64,000 nucleotides of DNA from Limanda limanda. Its lineage: Eukaryota > Chordata > Actinopteri > Pleuronectiformes > Pleuronectidae. The number at the start of each line of letters is the position of its first letter. Positions within the stretch are counted from its first letter, which is position 1. The stretch spans positions 4,841,686 through 4,905,685 of the forward strand of contig NC_083656.1 in assembly GCF_963576545.1 (NCBI RefSeq), given 5' to 3'. The notes under the pieces were generated by a model that ran no database searches, was not told where the DNA came from, and saw only the letters and a list, made by a program, of their open reading frames with translations. Shown here in pieces: positions 48,359-59,356 of the stretch. Both the position numbers and the translations under genes were made by a program.

Positions 48359-48402
48359 CGCCAGAAACATTTAGCTTTCTGTTTCATTTTTAGTTTCGAT
48401 TC

Positions 48403-49087
48403 TGTTTTGATCTCAGACGACAGAGATTGACCTGCGTGGATTTAAAAGAACAAAACTACAGCGATGCCTGAGTTGGACTGAACACCATGAAGTCAGCATA
48501 AATTCATCCTGCTGGGAAAAGCACCAACTCAACCCCACCCCCCCCATCCACTAAGACCCACAGAGGCCCATGCAGTCTGCTGCCCGGCAGTGAACCTCCT
48601 CTTCCAGAAACAGCCCTCAGCTTTCTTACAGCTCCCTCTCCTGTGATGATAAGCCTGGATAGCGCACCATAAACTGCCCTCATAAACCCACTCCCTTCAG
48701 CGGGGGGGCCAATCAGCCGGACCAGGGGGAGCCGAGGTAAGAGTCTGGGGCTGGAGGGGTAAGAAGGCAGGGGTCGACTCAGGAGAAGGGGGGGGGGGGC
48801 GAAGCAGCCAGACAGGAGACGGAGACCACCGGTAATCACCAGAAGACGGAGATGACGACTGCAGCTCAGATTAAAAGCGAAGGACGGAGAGAGGGGGGGG
48901 GGCAGCGAAGAGATGAGAGTACGACAGACCCGGCTCGACTGATAAGAGAATAAAATGTGCAGGATAAGAAACGCAGGGAAGTGCAGAAATGTCAGATCCT
49001 TACAGGACCAGAAGGAGAGGAACAACAATCAGAGGTCCAGAGGAATCTCCTCCAGTGTTTATCTTAATGCCTGGATGTAAGGTTCAG
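48403..49087. other. Unannotated spacer
   Basis: G runs at 48789-48799 and 48893-48902. The 174-codon minus-strand frame (48504-49028) is Leu/Pro/Ser/Arg rich with no domain and is judged chance. Confidence 0.5.
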
Positions 49088-49190
49088 AGGGAAGAGGAAG
49101 AGGAAGAGGAGGAGGAAGAGGAAGAAGAAGAGGAAGAGGAAGAGGAAGAGGAAGAGGAAGAGGAAGAGGAAGAGGAAGAGGAAGAGGAAA
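49088..49190. repeat. (GAGGAA)n hexamer repeat
   Basis: About 100 bp of GAGGAA/GAAGAG units; it encodes the long poly-Glu frame here, which is not a gene. Confidence 0.95.
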
Positions 49191-49215
49191 GACTCGGTGG
49201 GTTCGTAAAAGGACA

Positions 49216-49224
49216 GTCGAGCAA
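49216..49224. repeat. MITE target site duplication, left (9 bp)
   Basis: GTCGAGCAA, identical to 49459-49467. Confidence 0.75.
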
Positions 49225-49458
49225 ATATAAAGACTAGATGTGTCGTTTGACGGAGCCGGACGTCACCACATGGCGGCCATCTTGCCAGAGGTTGCTCGCT
49301 CACCCATAACATTGTGTTGGTAGTGGTAAATAACCATAACTTGCTCAATTTTCAACCGATTTTGAGCGCGCAACCTCTGGCAAGATGGCCGCCATGTGCT
49401 GACGTGCTCTGTTGGCCGGCTACGCAGACGAGACATCTAGTCTTTATATATATCTATG
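49225..49458. mobile_element. Palindromic MITE, Mutator-like by target duplication
   Basis: 234 bp in which the left arm (TATAAAGACTAGATGT ... CACATGGCGGCCATCTTGCC, AGAGGTTGC) is repeated inverted at the right (GCAACCTCT, GGCAAGATGGCCGCCATGTG ... ACATCTAGTCTTTATA). A 9-bp direct repeat GTCGAGCAA flanks it exactly. Nine-base duplications are typical of Mutator-like elements. The right end carries about 8 bp (TATCTATG side) that the left lacks, so one terminus is eroded. A TA-duplicating Tc1/mariner origin is the alternative, because both ends are TATA-rich. No coding capacity. Confidence 0.82.
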
Positions 49459-49467
49459 GTCGAGCAA
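49459..49467. repeat. MITE target site duplication, right (9 bp)
   Basis: GTCGAGCAA, identical to 49216-49224. Confidence 0.75.
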
Positions 49468-51057
49468 GATTAGGGAGATCAAACAGCTTCATGTTGCTTC
49501 CTTATATGACACAAACTGCAGTAGAGAAAATAGGAAATTCAGATAATATTGAATATTTTCTCAACTCAAAGTGTCTTTGGATTAAATAAAAATAAGAAAC
49601 TTCAAGCACTTGTCTTCGACATGCAGCACATGAAGATCAGCTTTCTTCCTTCAAGACATTCATCTCATGTCCTACATGTGTGGACGATATTTTAATCTTT
49701 TCACCCTGAGACGTTCAACACATCTACACTCAGGGTTCACAGTGAATCGTAATCAATTCATCAATTTGTTCAATGGAAAGAAACCCAAGCAGTTTACTTA
49801 TCTTATGTATAAGATATTAATTCTAAAACAGGAGGTATATATGAAGATGTGCCCTTGGAGTAAATGGTCTGGAGGCCTGGTTGAGGTAAACAACCGGTTT
49901 TAAAAGGAAAGGGAAAAGTCATGAAGAGCTATAAATGAACGAACATGTGATATTGTCCTTGAGGCCCAGAAAGGACTGTTCTCGCTTGTTTGTCTGTTAC
50001 TTAGCAACACAACCTTTCCAGTTATGTGTAATCACTGAGGCCGGTCACAGTTACACTCACCTCACTCCCTGTCACAGGAAGCTGATATGACTGACAGGCT
50101 TCTGTTCACTGATATCCTGGGAAACTCAGTATCTGCAGTAACTGTCCATTTGAACCCTGACTGAAGGAATCGGTCCCAAACTGTGAAACTGTAAAACTAA
50201 AACATCAACAACAAACACGTTGGACTGATCAGGAGACACAGGACAGATGAGATGAGCTGAAAGTTGCCGTTGGCTCCACCAGCGATGGCTTCAATTAAAG
50301 TGGAGTGGGGGACACCTGCTCTGATTTATGTGTGTGTGCTCGTCTGTGTGTGTGTGTGCATCTTGGTCCATTCCTTCCTGACCGTAATGTGTAACACGTG
50401 TGCTCTTTTGTTGTGTATCTACATTTGTGAGTCAGGGGAGGTGACTGTTAACTGTGCACAGTTGTACACATTGTGCTGCACGCTCATGGACTACACACAA
50501 GAGTAATTTTCACTGACACACACACACATACGCCTGTGGAACACATCCACTTCAATCACTTATTAATCAAAAATCATATAAACACACATGATGGTTAAAT
50601 CACCTTGTTTACATTCTGCATTTGAGGCAGATTAAAATCAGTTGATTTTAAAGTGTGCATTGCACCTGATTAAACTGAACCCAAAGAGAACATGCTCCAG
50701 TGTTTACTCTCAAAATTGTATTGTTACTTTAATATTCTTCATTTTTTTTATTTGAGTTTCAAAATAAGCATTAAAATGGCGACAAAACTGTCAGAGCAAA
50801 ATAATGAGTTCAATAAATGACCTATACCTAAATTAATATGTAAATGTGTTTATACAAATATGGGTAAAGATCTGTGAGGTCAGATTAAAGATGTTTTCAG
50901 ACATGAAATCCACAAAATGAGTGTGTCTGTCATATATAAAGAAGCAGCAGGAGATTGTTCTGGGTCAGACATGTTCAAGAGAATGTCCAGAACATTGAGG
51001 TGAGGGTTGATGACTGGGTAGAGCAGCAGGAAGCAGAACATGACGTCTAATCGATCA
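49468..51057. other. Unannotated spacer
   Basis: TG-rich patch at 50328-50360; otherwise nothing recognised. Confidence 0.5.
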
Positions 51058-51530
51058 TGGACCTGATCACCAAGAGCTCTAGGAACTCGTCTATCCAGCT
51101 CTTCATCTGCATCTTCATCTGCATCTTCTTTGTTTCTGGGGCAGCTTGTGATATTTAAGAGGGACTTCAGGTTTCTTGTTGCATTTTTAAAAAGGGGATT
51201 CCTGTGAAGCACTTAAATCCACACGACACAAGACTCCACTGATTAATGAAACCAGCTTCGCCTGCCTTGAACCGTGGACCTGATCACCAAAAGCTCTCAG
51301 ATTTCATCGTCTATCCAAGGTCTTCATCTGCATCTGCATCTTCATCTTCATCTGCATCTTCTTTGTGTCTTGCTCTTCACATTCAGCCGCTCCGACCTCC
51401 CGTCTGAAAGCAGCTTGTGATATTTTATGGCGACTTCTGGTTTCTGGTTGCATTTTTTAGAAAGGGATTCAGACACATGACACGAGACTCTACTCATTAA
51501 TGAAATCGTCCTCGCCTGCCTTGAACCACG
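51058..51530. repeat. Imperfect tandem duplication, 217-bp period
   Basis: TGGACCTGATCACCAA at 51058 and 51275. Both units share a CATCTGCATCTT repeat block, CAGCTTGTGATATTT, a GGTTTCT(T/G)GTTGCATTTTT segment, ACACGA..GACTC, ATTAATGAAA and CGCCTGCCTTGAACC. The second unit has extra (CATCTT)n and a short insertion. Confidence 0.85.
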
Positions 51531-51890
51531 AGTCTCTATCCCACAGGAACTGGAAACATGTCGATGGGAAACGCTGTAACTGGCCCTTCAATCAAGAGGA
51601 TTAGGAGCCACATGTGAGGGCCTCTCATCTCATTTGGGACGGACGGGCCCCGGGCTTCACTCGGCTGGCGTGTTTCACATCAACGGAATCAAACGCTCGT
51701 TGCCGGGGCGATGGAATTCAGGTCCGAGCTACAGGAAGCAGGAGGAGCTCCTCCGACGTGTCAGAGCCGCTCGGACGAGAGACAGGCTCCACAGATAGAA
51801 ACCGGACGGCTTCTTTCACCCTGCGCCTCCTATTCCATCATTCCCGTTACATCACCTGTCCCCTGTGCTCGGGCAACACAACTGAGAGAA

Positions 51891-51943
<53 letters not shown>

Positions 51944-53087
51944 CACTCAAATATTCATAGCATACACATATTAATAGACTGTGTAATTTCTGCTCAAATT
52001 AACTGTATCTCATCTTGAAGGGTTGGCTCATGCAGAAGTATAGCGGCATGCTCTGCATAAATATTTCAGCGACACCCTCACTCCCACCCACCCCCCCTGC
52101 TAGTTCTCCAGTATTCAAACTCCACATGGAAACTCACCGAGCAGCAGAAAATATTGACGAGTATGAACGCAGATCATCTAAAGGTAACGGTACACAGATG
52201 AATTTCAGATGAGAGAGTATTGCTTACTGCTGCTTTTTTCCCCCTCATGTAGTCTTGAATTTTAAACTTGAACTTGTGCTGAACTTTGAAAAGCTGTATG
52301 GATGCTTGATGTTTTTCCAGCGGCATCCAGAATCAATTAAACTTAAATACGAACATTTAGTGGCCTCGTGCAGATGTGTTTTGCAGATGTGTACGGAGCT
52401 GAAGGCTGGACGAGGGGATTGCAACATGACAAAATAGCCGTTAGAATTCCAGGATTAATGAAAGTCAGGGGTCTGAGTTTGAAGTCTCATAACTAAACTC
52501 TGTTTCATCAGTTCTTCTTCTTAAAAAAAAAAGCCCGCAAATAAAAACTTGGTCACATGACGGGATTGGATTTGAACTTGAAAGCTCAGAGGCGATGAGA
52601 TGTTCGGTGGAGAGAAGATTAGAGTCGGGCTCCGTCTATCACCACACTAATAAATCTGAGAATGTCTTCCTCTTAAAAGAACTGCTTAGTTCCCTGTTGT
52701 GTAATGAGGTGGAAAATCAGAAGCATGTTAACGTTCAGAAAACCACTTGTTTTTTTTCTGTCATTGGTCAAGAATAATTATCGGAATGAAGCAGGCGAAT
52801 GATTCAGACGTCTGAGTCGGGGGAAAAAACAAATGTTGTATATATGGAAAATAAATCTTGGTGTAATTAATCTCCAGGGCCAGAAAGTAACTGATCACTG
52901 TGGAGTCTCACTCGCACCCGATGACAGATCTGAGAGCAGCTGCTGAAAACTTAGACAGACTCCACAGTGACATGGTCTGAATACGTCTTCCACGTTGAGT
53001 AAAGGTTTCCTGTTTCCACCTTTTATCCTGCTGTAAGAAATGAGGTAAGATTTCAGGAAATCACATCAAACTCTCATGATGTGCTTG
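51531..53087. other. Spacer with GA microsatellite
   Basis: (AG)25 at 51893-51942; nothing else recognised. Confidence 0.5.
51893..51942. repeat. (AG)n microsatellite
   Basis: Fifty uninterrupted bases of AG. Confidence 0.96.
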
Positions 53088-53440
53088 AAAAAAAACAACG
53101 GATATGAATCGGATACGTTCGGATCAGACGAAGCTACTGGAGATAAAAGTGCCACAAAAGAATCCTGGAGATGATATTACAGCTAAAAACATATTATCAG
53201 GTTTGCAATTGAAAGAACTCCAAGTTTCCCTCCCTCCTCACAGCTCCAGTTACATGAAGGGGGCTTGGAAACTGCAAGTACAGGTATTCAGATCAAGTAC
53301 ATGTACACAGAGGTTTACTGCAAACTGTTTATATTAACTGCAGACAAATATTCATTCTCTTAAGGAGCTGAAAGGAATATTTGGTACCGTACAGTAACTG
53401 GATAAAGATGAATCCTCTAAAAAATACTTATTAAGATTCA
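53088..53440 (+). repeat. 350-bp duplicated block, copy 1
   Basis: Near-identical to 57968-58320 (offset 4880 bp). Contains a 77-codon frame (53104-53337, MNRIRSDQTKLLEIKVPQ at its start) also open in the other copy; its few differences are mostly near the C-terminus. Similarity extends beyond the frame, so I treat it as a repeat with an open frame, not a proven gene. After LQVQ the base order CAG-GTATTC could act as a donor site. Confidence 0.85.
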
Positions 53441-53615
53441 CAGGATTCAGATCTTTATCCGGATCAGAACCAAATTTCCCTTGTTTGTAGATAATATCAT
53501 CCTCCACCTGATTTATTTCAGATCTATACTTTAGTTTTGCTTTATTACTAAAAATGCTAAGTGTCAGACAACCAGCGTTGAAAACATGACCCTCTCGGCA
53601 GAGGTCAAAATCCCT
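53441..53615 (-). mobile_element. Piece of a common fish interspersed repeat
   Basis: Has TCCGGATCAGAACCAAATTT and, at its other end, AAAACATGACCCTCTCGGCA then GAGGTC. These resemble the two ends of a widely dispersed percomorph repeat, the same family traced at 59866 and 63688. Class and orientation not established. Confidence 0.45.
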
Positions 53616-53936
53616 CAAAACATTAGATTAAATATAAAAAAACGACCATATGGAAAAACACATCATGCGTGAATGTACATCGTCGAGTGGACGACAAAAC
53701 AGATGTTAGGTTTAATCGGACAGAACAGGAAACACGATTTAAAAAATACAAAGAATACAAAAGAGGGGGCCCGGTGGAATATCAGACTGTGACCAGAACG
53801 TCTGGACCCCAGAGGGCGGGGCCGGGGGGGATTCCATCAGGTGTTTTATCCATCAGGAGAACTGGGAGACGAGGGGAAGGGAAGCAGCAGGAACTATGGG
53901 AGGAATGGGTTGGTATTCCCATCAGGAGCCATGAGC

Positions 53937-53979
<43 letters not shown>

Positions 53980-54805
53980 AAGGTGAAACTTTTTTGGTTC
54001 CTGTGTCTAAGTGACTGTGTATAAATGTAAAGCACCAGAGTCAGAGTATTCACCAGGATTACTGGAAGTTTATAGTTTCCACCACAAAATAACAAAACAA
54101 TATTTGGACGTTTGATGGTTTGTAGCATAGATTATTAAATAAAGATGGACGACGCATCTCCACTTCTTCCCTATATCCAGAAATTAAGCCGAAATATTCC
54201 GGATACGAAAGCTGCCATCTTGCTACGATGGCGTGTTTTGCGGCCAGAGCCTTTTTTGTTTTGTCTCGGTGCTGCCGCTTCCTCCCTCAGTCCCAAAAAA
54301 CATGCATCCTAGATTAATCTGAGACTCTAGCGTCTGTAACGAGGTCGTATCGATTTCAGCCGAGAATAGATTTCTAACAGAGTCTGCAGCGCTTTCCAAC
54401 GGAGCCGAACATTTCATAAAAGATTCACCGTTTTGTGAAAAACTGCTCTTTGCTTCAAAGCAGAATCTTCACTCAGCCCCCCCCCCTGGAGGAGAAGTTC
54501 AGGGAGTTCAAAGATATAAAAGAAAAATAAGAAGACAGCTCGACACAAATATAGAGAGAAACATGAACAGGTGATGGAAGAGGAGCAGATGATGAAATAT
54601 CCTCTTTGTTGTTGTGCACTTCTGAACTCAGATGTCGAGCCTTGTGGCGATGAACTGGATTTGGACGAAGCTAAAAGGTCGGTTAGCGTGGAACATGTTC
54701 TCCATACGGGTTTCACATCTGAGGGTCTTTTGACGAGAGGCTTTTAGATTATGTAAAAAGGTAAAGTAATATAAGACTATTGCGATAAAGGAGACGGCCT
54801 CAACA
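53616..54805. other. Unannotated spacer
   Basis: (GA)n at 53942-53972. The segment 54130-54240 (CTCCACTTCTTCCCTATATC, GCTGCCATCTTGCTACGATG) has the feel of a dispersed repeat but no partner lies in the window. No gene supported. Confidence 0.45.
53942..53972. repeat. (GA)n microsatellite
   Basis: About 15 GA units. Confidence 0.94.
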
Positions 54806-54960
54806 AGCCGACATTTCCTACAGTGGATTACAAGTCAGTTGGACCAGCTGGCCAATCAGAGCGAACTGGGATTAATCGGGAGGGAGGAGCTTAAAGAGAC
54901 AGGAGGTAAAGCCGAGTGTTTCAGACAGAGGCTGAATAGAGGAGCTGCAGCAAAGGACAG
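54806..54960 (+). mobile_element. Fragment of a dispersed fish repeat
   Basis: GGCCAATCAGAGCGAACTGG, GGGAGGAGCTTAAAGAGACA and GTTTCAGACAGAGGCTGAAT occur in an order I recognise from a common teleost repeat. It is cut at the right by the next element. The CCAAT motif could mislead as a promoter. Confidence 0.5.
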
Positions 54961-55110
54961 TGAGAATCAGAATCAGAATCAGAATCAGAATCAGAATCAG
55001 AAGGTATTTATTGCCAAGTAGGTTTACACCTACCTGGAATTTTCTCTGGCTATTGGTGAATACAATAAACATAGAACAGAAAAACACAATAAAGACACCA
55101 CACATAAGAA
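54961..55110 (-). mobile_element. Non-LTR retrotransposon 3' end, (GATTCT)n tail, copy 2
   Basis: Same family as 5809-5950: a longer (TCAGAA)n run (7 units to 55000), then GGTATTTATTGCCAAGTAGG and GTTTACACCTACCTGGAATT. Same orientation. An (AAT)n run follows at 55113-55131. Confidence 0.78.
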
Positions 55111-55774
55111 AAACAATAATAATAATAATAAACAATATATATATTTACTCACTACCATTTATTTAGACATAAACATATCTATTTAAATATATATAAAATG
55201 TTTACATAAAGAGCGTGTAAAACATTTAGAATATTTACGCAAATTAAGATTATAAATATAAATTTGAGCAGAATTTGTTTCCCTCAAAGATGCATGAGGT
55301 TATAGACGTTAAAAAAAGAATTCCCCCATAAAAATGGCGCAAGATGAATTCTTCTTCTCCGTTTCATTGTGAAACAAACCGTCACGACCATAATCACCGC
55401 TGCCATTAAATCCGTTCCCACAACCCCCCCGACATCCCGGACCACTGGTCATTACTCTGCATACCAATGAGGAGTGGGTCACCGCTGGCCGCTGTCCATT
55501 CAGGACACGCTGACCCCGGCCGCCCCCTCCACTGGGACAGCGGAGAATGACCACCGACCCATTGTGGAGCCATTGTGAGGGTCTCCAGAGAGGGACGGGG
55601 TCTGTGAGACCACCACTCGGTGATTGATGCCGGCTTGACCCCCCCGCAGGGGCCCGTCCCAAAGATGGTGGTGGTCAGGCAGACGCAATTAGCCTGAATT
55701 TGTCCCTCTAAGTGTCCTCGTCTGCCACAAAAGATATGAACCCCCCCCCCGACCATATATTCCAGGAGGAGGTC
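55111..55774. other. Spacer, AT-rich then GC-rich
   Basis: 55111-55300 is AT-rich with AAT repeats; 55380-55700 is GC-richer and gives minus-strand frames of 117 and 131 codons without domains. Confidence 0.45.
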
Positions 55775-56416
55775 CACGTCCTGTCTCTTATCCTTTACCA
55801 CTCTCTTCGTCTTCCTGTCTGCTCATCCTTCTTCCCTTTCCTTATTTCCATCTTTTACAATTATGTTCTTTTTCCTCTTGTCTTCCCTTGTCCTTCCATC
55901 TTCTCTTTCTATCTTCTTTCCTTCTTTGTGTCATTACACCTTCTTCCCAACTTTTACTCTTCCATATTTCACCTCCTCTCATCTCTTGTCTTTCTTCCAT
56001 CTTTTCTTTTAGTCTTGTCCGTCTTTCCTCTCCTCTATCTGTCTTTCATCTCCCTTCTTCCTCTTCTTCCTTCTTCTGACTCTGATCTTTATTCATGTTA
56101 CTGTATCTTATCTCTTTCCTTTTTCCTCTTTGTGTCTTCTTTCCTCTTCATCCTTCACTTCTCTTTCATAACTATTTTACTTCTTCCCTTCTACATATTC
56201 CCATATGTCCTCTTCTTCCTCCCCTTTCCTTTTCCCTCCTTTTATTTCATTCATCTTCCTTTTTCAGGTCATCTAACGTCTTCTTGTCTTTTGTCCTCCT
56301 TCTCCTTCCTCGTCTTCCCCAGCCTCTTTTTCTCAGTTTGTCATCTCAAATTCTTCCTTTCCATCCTGTTTTTCTTTCACACCATTGACTTCCTTTCTTT
56401 CTCTTTGGACTCTTCT
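55775..56416 (+). repeat. 640-bp polypyrimidine tract
   Basis: Almost entirely C and T (TTCC, TCTT, CTTCC words) with only scattered purines. It explains the 242-codon Ser/Phe/Leu-rich frame across it, which is not a gene. Confidence 0.9.
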
Positions 56417-57150
56417 TTTAAATGTCCCACCTCTCTCTGACTATACTTAAACGACATGCTGCACACTTTCACCGCCGAGAACTTTCTCCTGGGTTTTTCT
56501 TTTCTATTCATTTCCCGTGTTATATCCATTCTCCTCTTCCCTGCCCCCCCCCCCCCCTCCCACCTGCTGAAGCCCCTGAAGGAAGAGCTCCTATCACCTC
56601 CTATCTGCCGCTGCCTCCTGTCCTGCGGAGAACTGTCACCACTCGTCCGCTGAGCCACTAATGCCTCCTCTCTCTGTGTTTAAAGGAGTGATAACACCTC
56701 TCTCTCCGAGCCGTGGTCCGGGTCAGCACCGCAGGGGGCCGAGCGGCTCCCTCAGCTGACTCCACACACGGCTGCAAAGTGACGGAGAAGCCCGGGGACT
56801 GTCAAGCAGCTTGTAGTTCACTTCTTCCCCATTTCTCTCCCTCCGTCTCCCAGTCGCACCCTGTCATACATTCTGGCACCTTCGTCACGGGACACTTCAG
56901 AAAATAAACACCCGGCTCTTCCTCCTGCCCTCATTCTGTTTCTACTGGGAAACGCTCACATCACATGGAGCCACAGAGCGAACGCTGGATGAGCTGTGCC
57001 AGGATCTGACTGGGGGAAAAAAAAGAACACGAGCTATAAAAAGAAACGCAGTGAACTTCTCTTAATGAAGTGAGTCTGCTGGGAGACAGGTACATGTTTC
57101 GCCTCGGGCAAAAAGTAATGTGTCGCATTGCAAATCTGCAACGTTTCCAG
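56417..57150. other. Unannotated spacer
   Basis: C run at 56545-56557; nothing recognised as a gene. Confidence 0.5.
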
Positions 57151-57556
57151 CTTGATCAAAAATGCACATCATGAAAAGGATATTAGAGGCTGACTCACGT
57201 TGAGAAACATTATGGAAATATTAATTACATGAGATGTAAGAAAGGCAAACTTTAAAATCTATATAACATTCTCTGTGTTTCCAAGGACGCACAGAAGGAA
57301 GTACAGGTATTGAGATCAAGTACATGTACACAGATGTTTACTGCAAACTGTTTACATTAAACTGCAGACAAATATTCATTCTATTAAGTAGCTGAAAGGA
57401 ATATCCTGCTTGATCAAAAATACACATCATGAAAAGGATATTAGAGGCTGGCTCACGTTGAGAAACAATATGGAAATATTAATTACATGAGATGTAAGAA
57501 AGGCAAACTTTAAAATCTAAATATCATACTCTGTGTTTTCAAGGATGCAGAAGGTG
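57151..57556. repeat. Duplicated 147-bp module with 258-bp spacing
   Basis: CTTGATCAAAAAT(G/A)CACATC starts at 57151 and 57409; both copies run through AGGATATTAGAGGCTG, GGAAATATTAATTACATGAG and AAGGCAAACTTTAAAATCT. Between them (57298-57402) lies a partial copy of the tail of the 350-bp block at 53290-53390. Confidence 0.88.
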
Positions 57557-57967
57557 TTTTGCTGCATAAACAGAGCTGTTCAGACTGAAGGGCACATTTA
57601 GGTTTGAAAATTAAAATTCTTTCTCAAAGCTTTAACTTCTAAAAAGCCGTTTCATTCTATTGATTGACGTGAAGTTCTGTCTTCTTGCTGCTGCATCCTT
57701 ATGTTCTCCCAGTGGAACTGAAGGCCAAGAGATGCAACTGTGCAGCGTCCACATCCATCAAGGCTGAGGAAGCACCTCATGTTGGACTGATGGTAAAGAC
57801 GACACACGGAGCGTGGACGACCTGCTCTCTCTTGACCTCTTATCTGCTGAAGGTCTGGGCGACGCCACTCAGCCGCTCTCTGAGGGCCGAGGACCACATG
57901 TGGCAAGACCAGCTGGGGACAGATGTTCAAGCAGTGTCGAGAATTCATGATTATTTCTGATTAATCG
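57557..57967. other. Unannotated spacer
   Basis: Open frames of 91 (plus) and 98 (minus) codons overlap each other; neither has a recognised domain. Confidence 0.45.
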
Positions 57968-58320
57968 CTAAAAAACATCGGATATGAATCGGATACGTTC
58001 GGATCAGACGAAGCTACTGGAGATAAAAGTGCCACAAAAGAATCCTGGAGATGATATTACAGCTAAAAACATATTATCAGGTTTGCAATTGAAAGAAGTC
58101 CAAGTTTCCCTCCCTCCTCACAGCTCCAGTTACATGAAGGGTGCTTGGAAACTGCAAGTACAGGTGTTACAACAAAGTACATGTACACAGAGGTTTACTG
58201 CAAACTGTTTACATTAACTGCAGACAAATATTCATTCTCTGAAAGCTGAAATGAATATTTGATTCCGTACTGTAACTGGATAAAGATGAATCCTCTACAA
58301 ATACTTATTTCGATTCACAT
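57968..58320 (+). repeat. 350-bp duplicated block, copy 2
   Basis: Partner of 53088-53440, same orientation, including the 77-codon frame at 57984-58217. Similarity fades at the right after CTCTACAAATACTTATT. Confidence 0.85.
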
Positions 58321-59338
58321 GATGAATAAATGTTTCGGTTTTACCACATTTTGCTATGCATTGGATTTTTAAACTCAGTCTCCTCCTTCATCAGCCTCTC
58401 ATCTGCATCTCTGTGGTCCCAGTGTCCAAAGCCGAGTCTCTCCACAGGAGCAGAAGATTTCTTTCTGCAGGTTTCCTGTGGTTTGGGAAACGCCTTCCTC
58501 ACATCAGCAGCTGCCTTGTTTGTCTAAGACGAGCAGCAGGAAGTCTCCCTGAGCTTCTCTGCTCATCTTCCCTGCAGCTTCGGCTCTTTTGTCCTTCTCC
58601 TCCTCATCCTCTCAACTATCTCCTCCAAACTCAACGATGCACTCACCGGATTTAACTGAACCTCGAATATGATTTTACGCAAATGAGCAAATATCTAAGC
58701 AGTCCTTGCAAAACCACGAATTTAACTCCTGATTTGACTTTGATTGTTCAATTCTTCACTGGGCTCACACAGCTCGCTCAGCATATGCAAATGGCAGATG
58801 TACGTTGATTAGATATTTATCTTCCAAGCTGTTGGTGTGTGTGTGTATGGGGGGGGGGGTCCTGGCTGAGGAGTGTGCCCTCTCTCCCTCGGGTCACAGA
58901 TTAAATCTCTTATCCGAACATGCGATCACATATAAGCCTGTTGATCACCACGACACAGGTTAATGCTCGTGAGCAAATATTTCATAACTGATTCATTCGG
59001 TGCCTCACGTAACGCAGATCATAAGATGTGCGTCAGAATATTTTCACCGGAGCCAGTTTTGGATCTTGAAATACATCATGCGTAGTGTGGGTGAGACCCG
59101 GTGTCACAGTCTGTGAGTAGGTGTTGGTTTGGTAACCACACACACAGGGGAGGGAGGGGAGAGAGAGAGAAAGAACATCCTCAGATGAAACAACAGGGGC
59201 GGATTGATTGCTCTATGGAAATGCAAATGGACCAACAGACAAAAGTACTCTCTGGAAAAAACTGTGTAAATAAACAGTGTGCCGAGTGTGCAACCACACA
59301 CGCCGACGGGCGTCATGTGACCTTTCATGCCGAGCCAC
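58321..59338. other. Unannotated spacer
   Basis: TG then G run at 58834-58859. No gene supported. Confidence 0.5.
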
Positions 59339-59356
59339 GGGGGGGGGGGGGGGGGG
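59339..59356 (+). repeat. Poly-G homopolymer, 18 bases
   Basis: Followed by C and seven further G. Confidence 0.9.

Larger units (their letters stand above)
47495..48402 (+). repeat. Tandem pair of 434-bp cassettes
   Basis: CTTTTACTTCCGAAAATGAT starts at 47495 and again at 47929, a period of 434 bp, and similarity continues to about 48400. Each unit contains, in order, a conserved lead segment, a pyrimidine-rich tract ending in CAG, a coding-like block, and AATAAA. The second unit carries a deletion after the lead segment and a 17-bp net insertion in the coding-like block. Confidence 0.88.

Noticed and set aside
48504..49028. 174-codon minus-strand frame resembling a hydrophobic protein
   Set aside because: Leu/Pro/Ser/Arg-rich, driven by GC and G runs; no signal peptide followed by a domain.
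48989..49237. Acidic protein with more than 30 consecutive Glu
   Set aside because: Produced by the GAGGAA hexamer repeat.
54840..54905. CCAAT-box promoter
   Set aside because: The segment belongs to a dispersed repeat and no start or transcript evidence follows.
55712..56440. 242-codon open frame, the longest in the window
   Set aside because: Created by the polypyrimidine tract; composition is Ser/Phe/Leu/Pro only, no domain, and other frames are open too.
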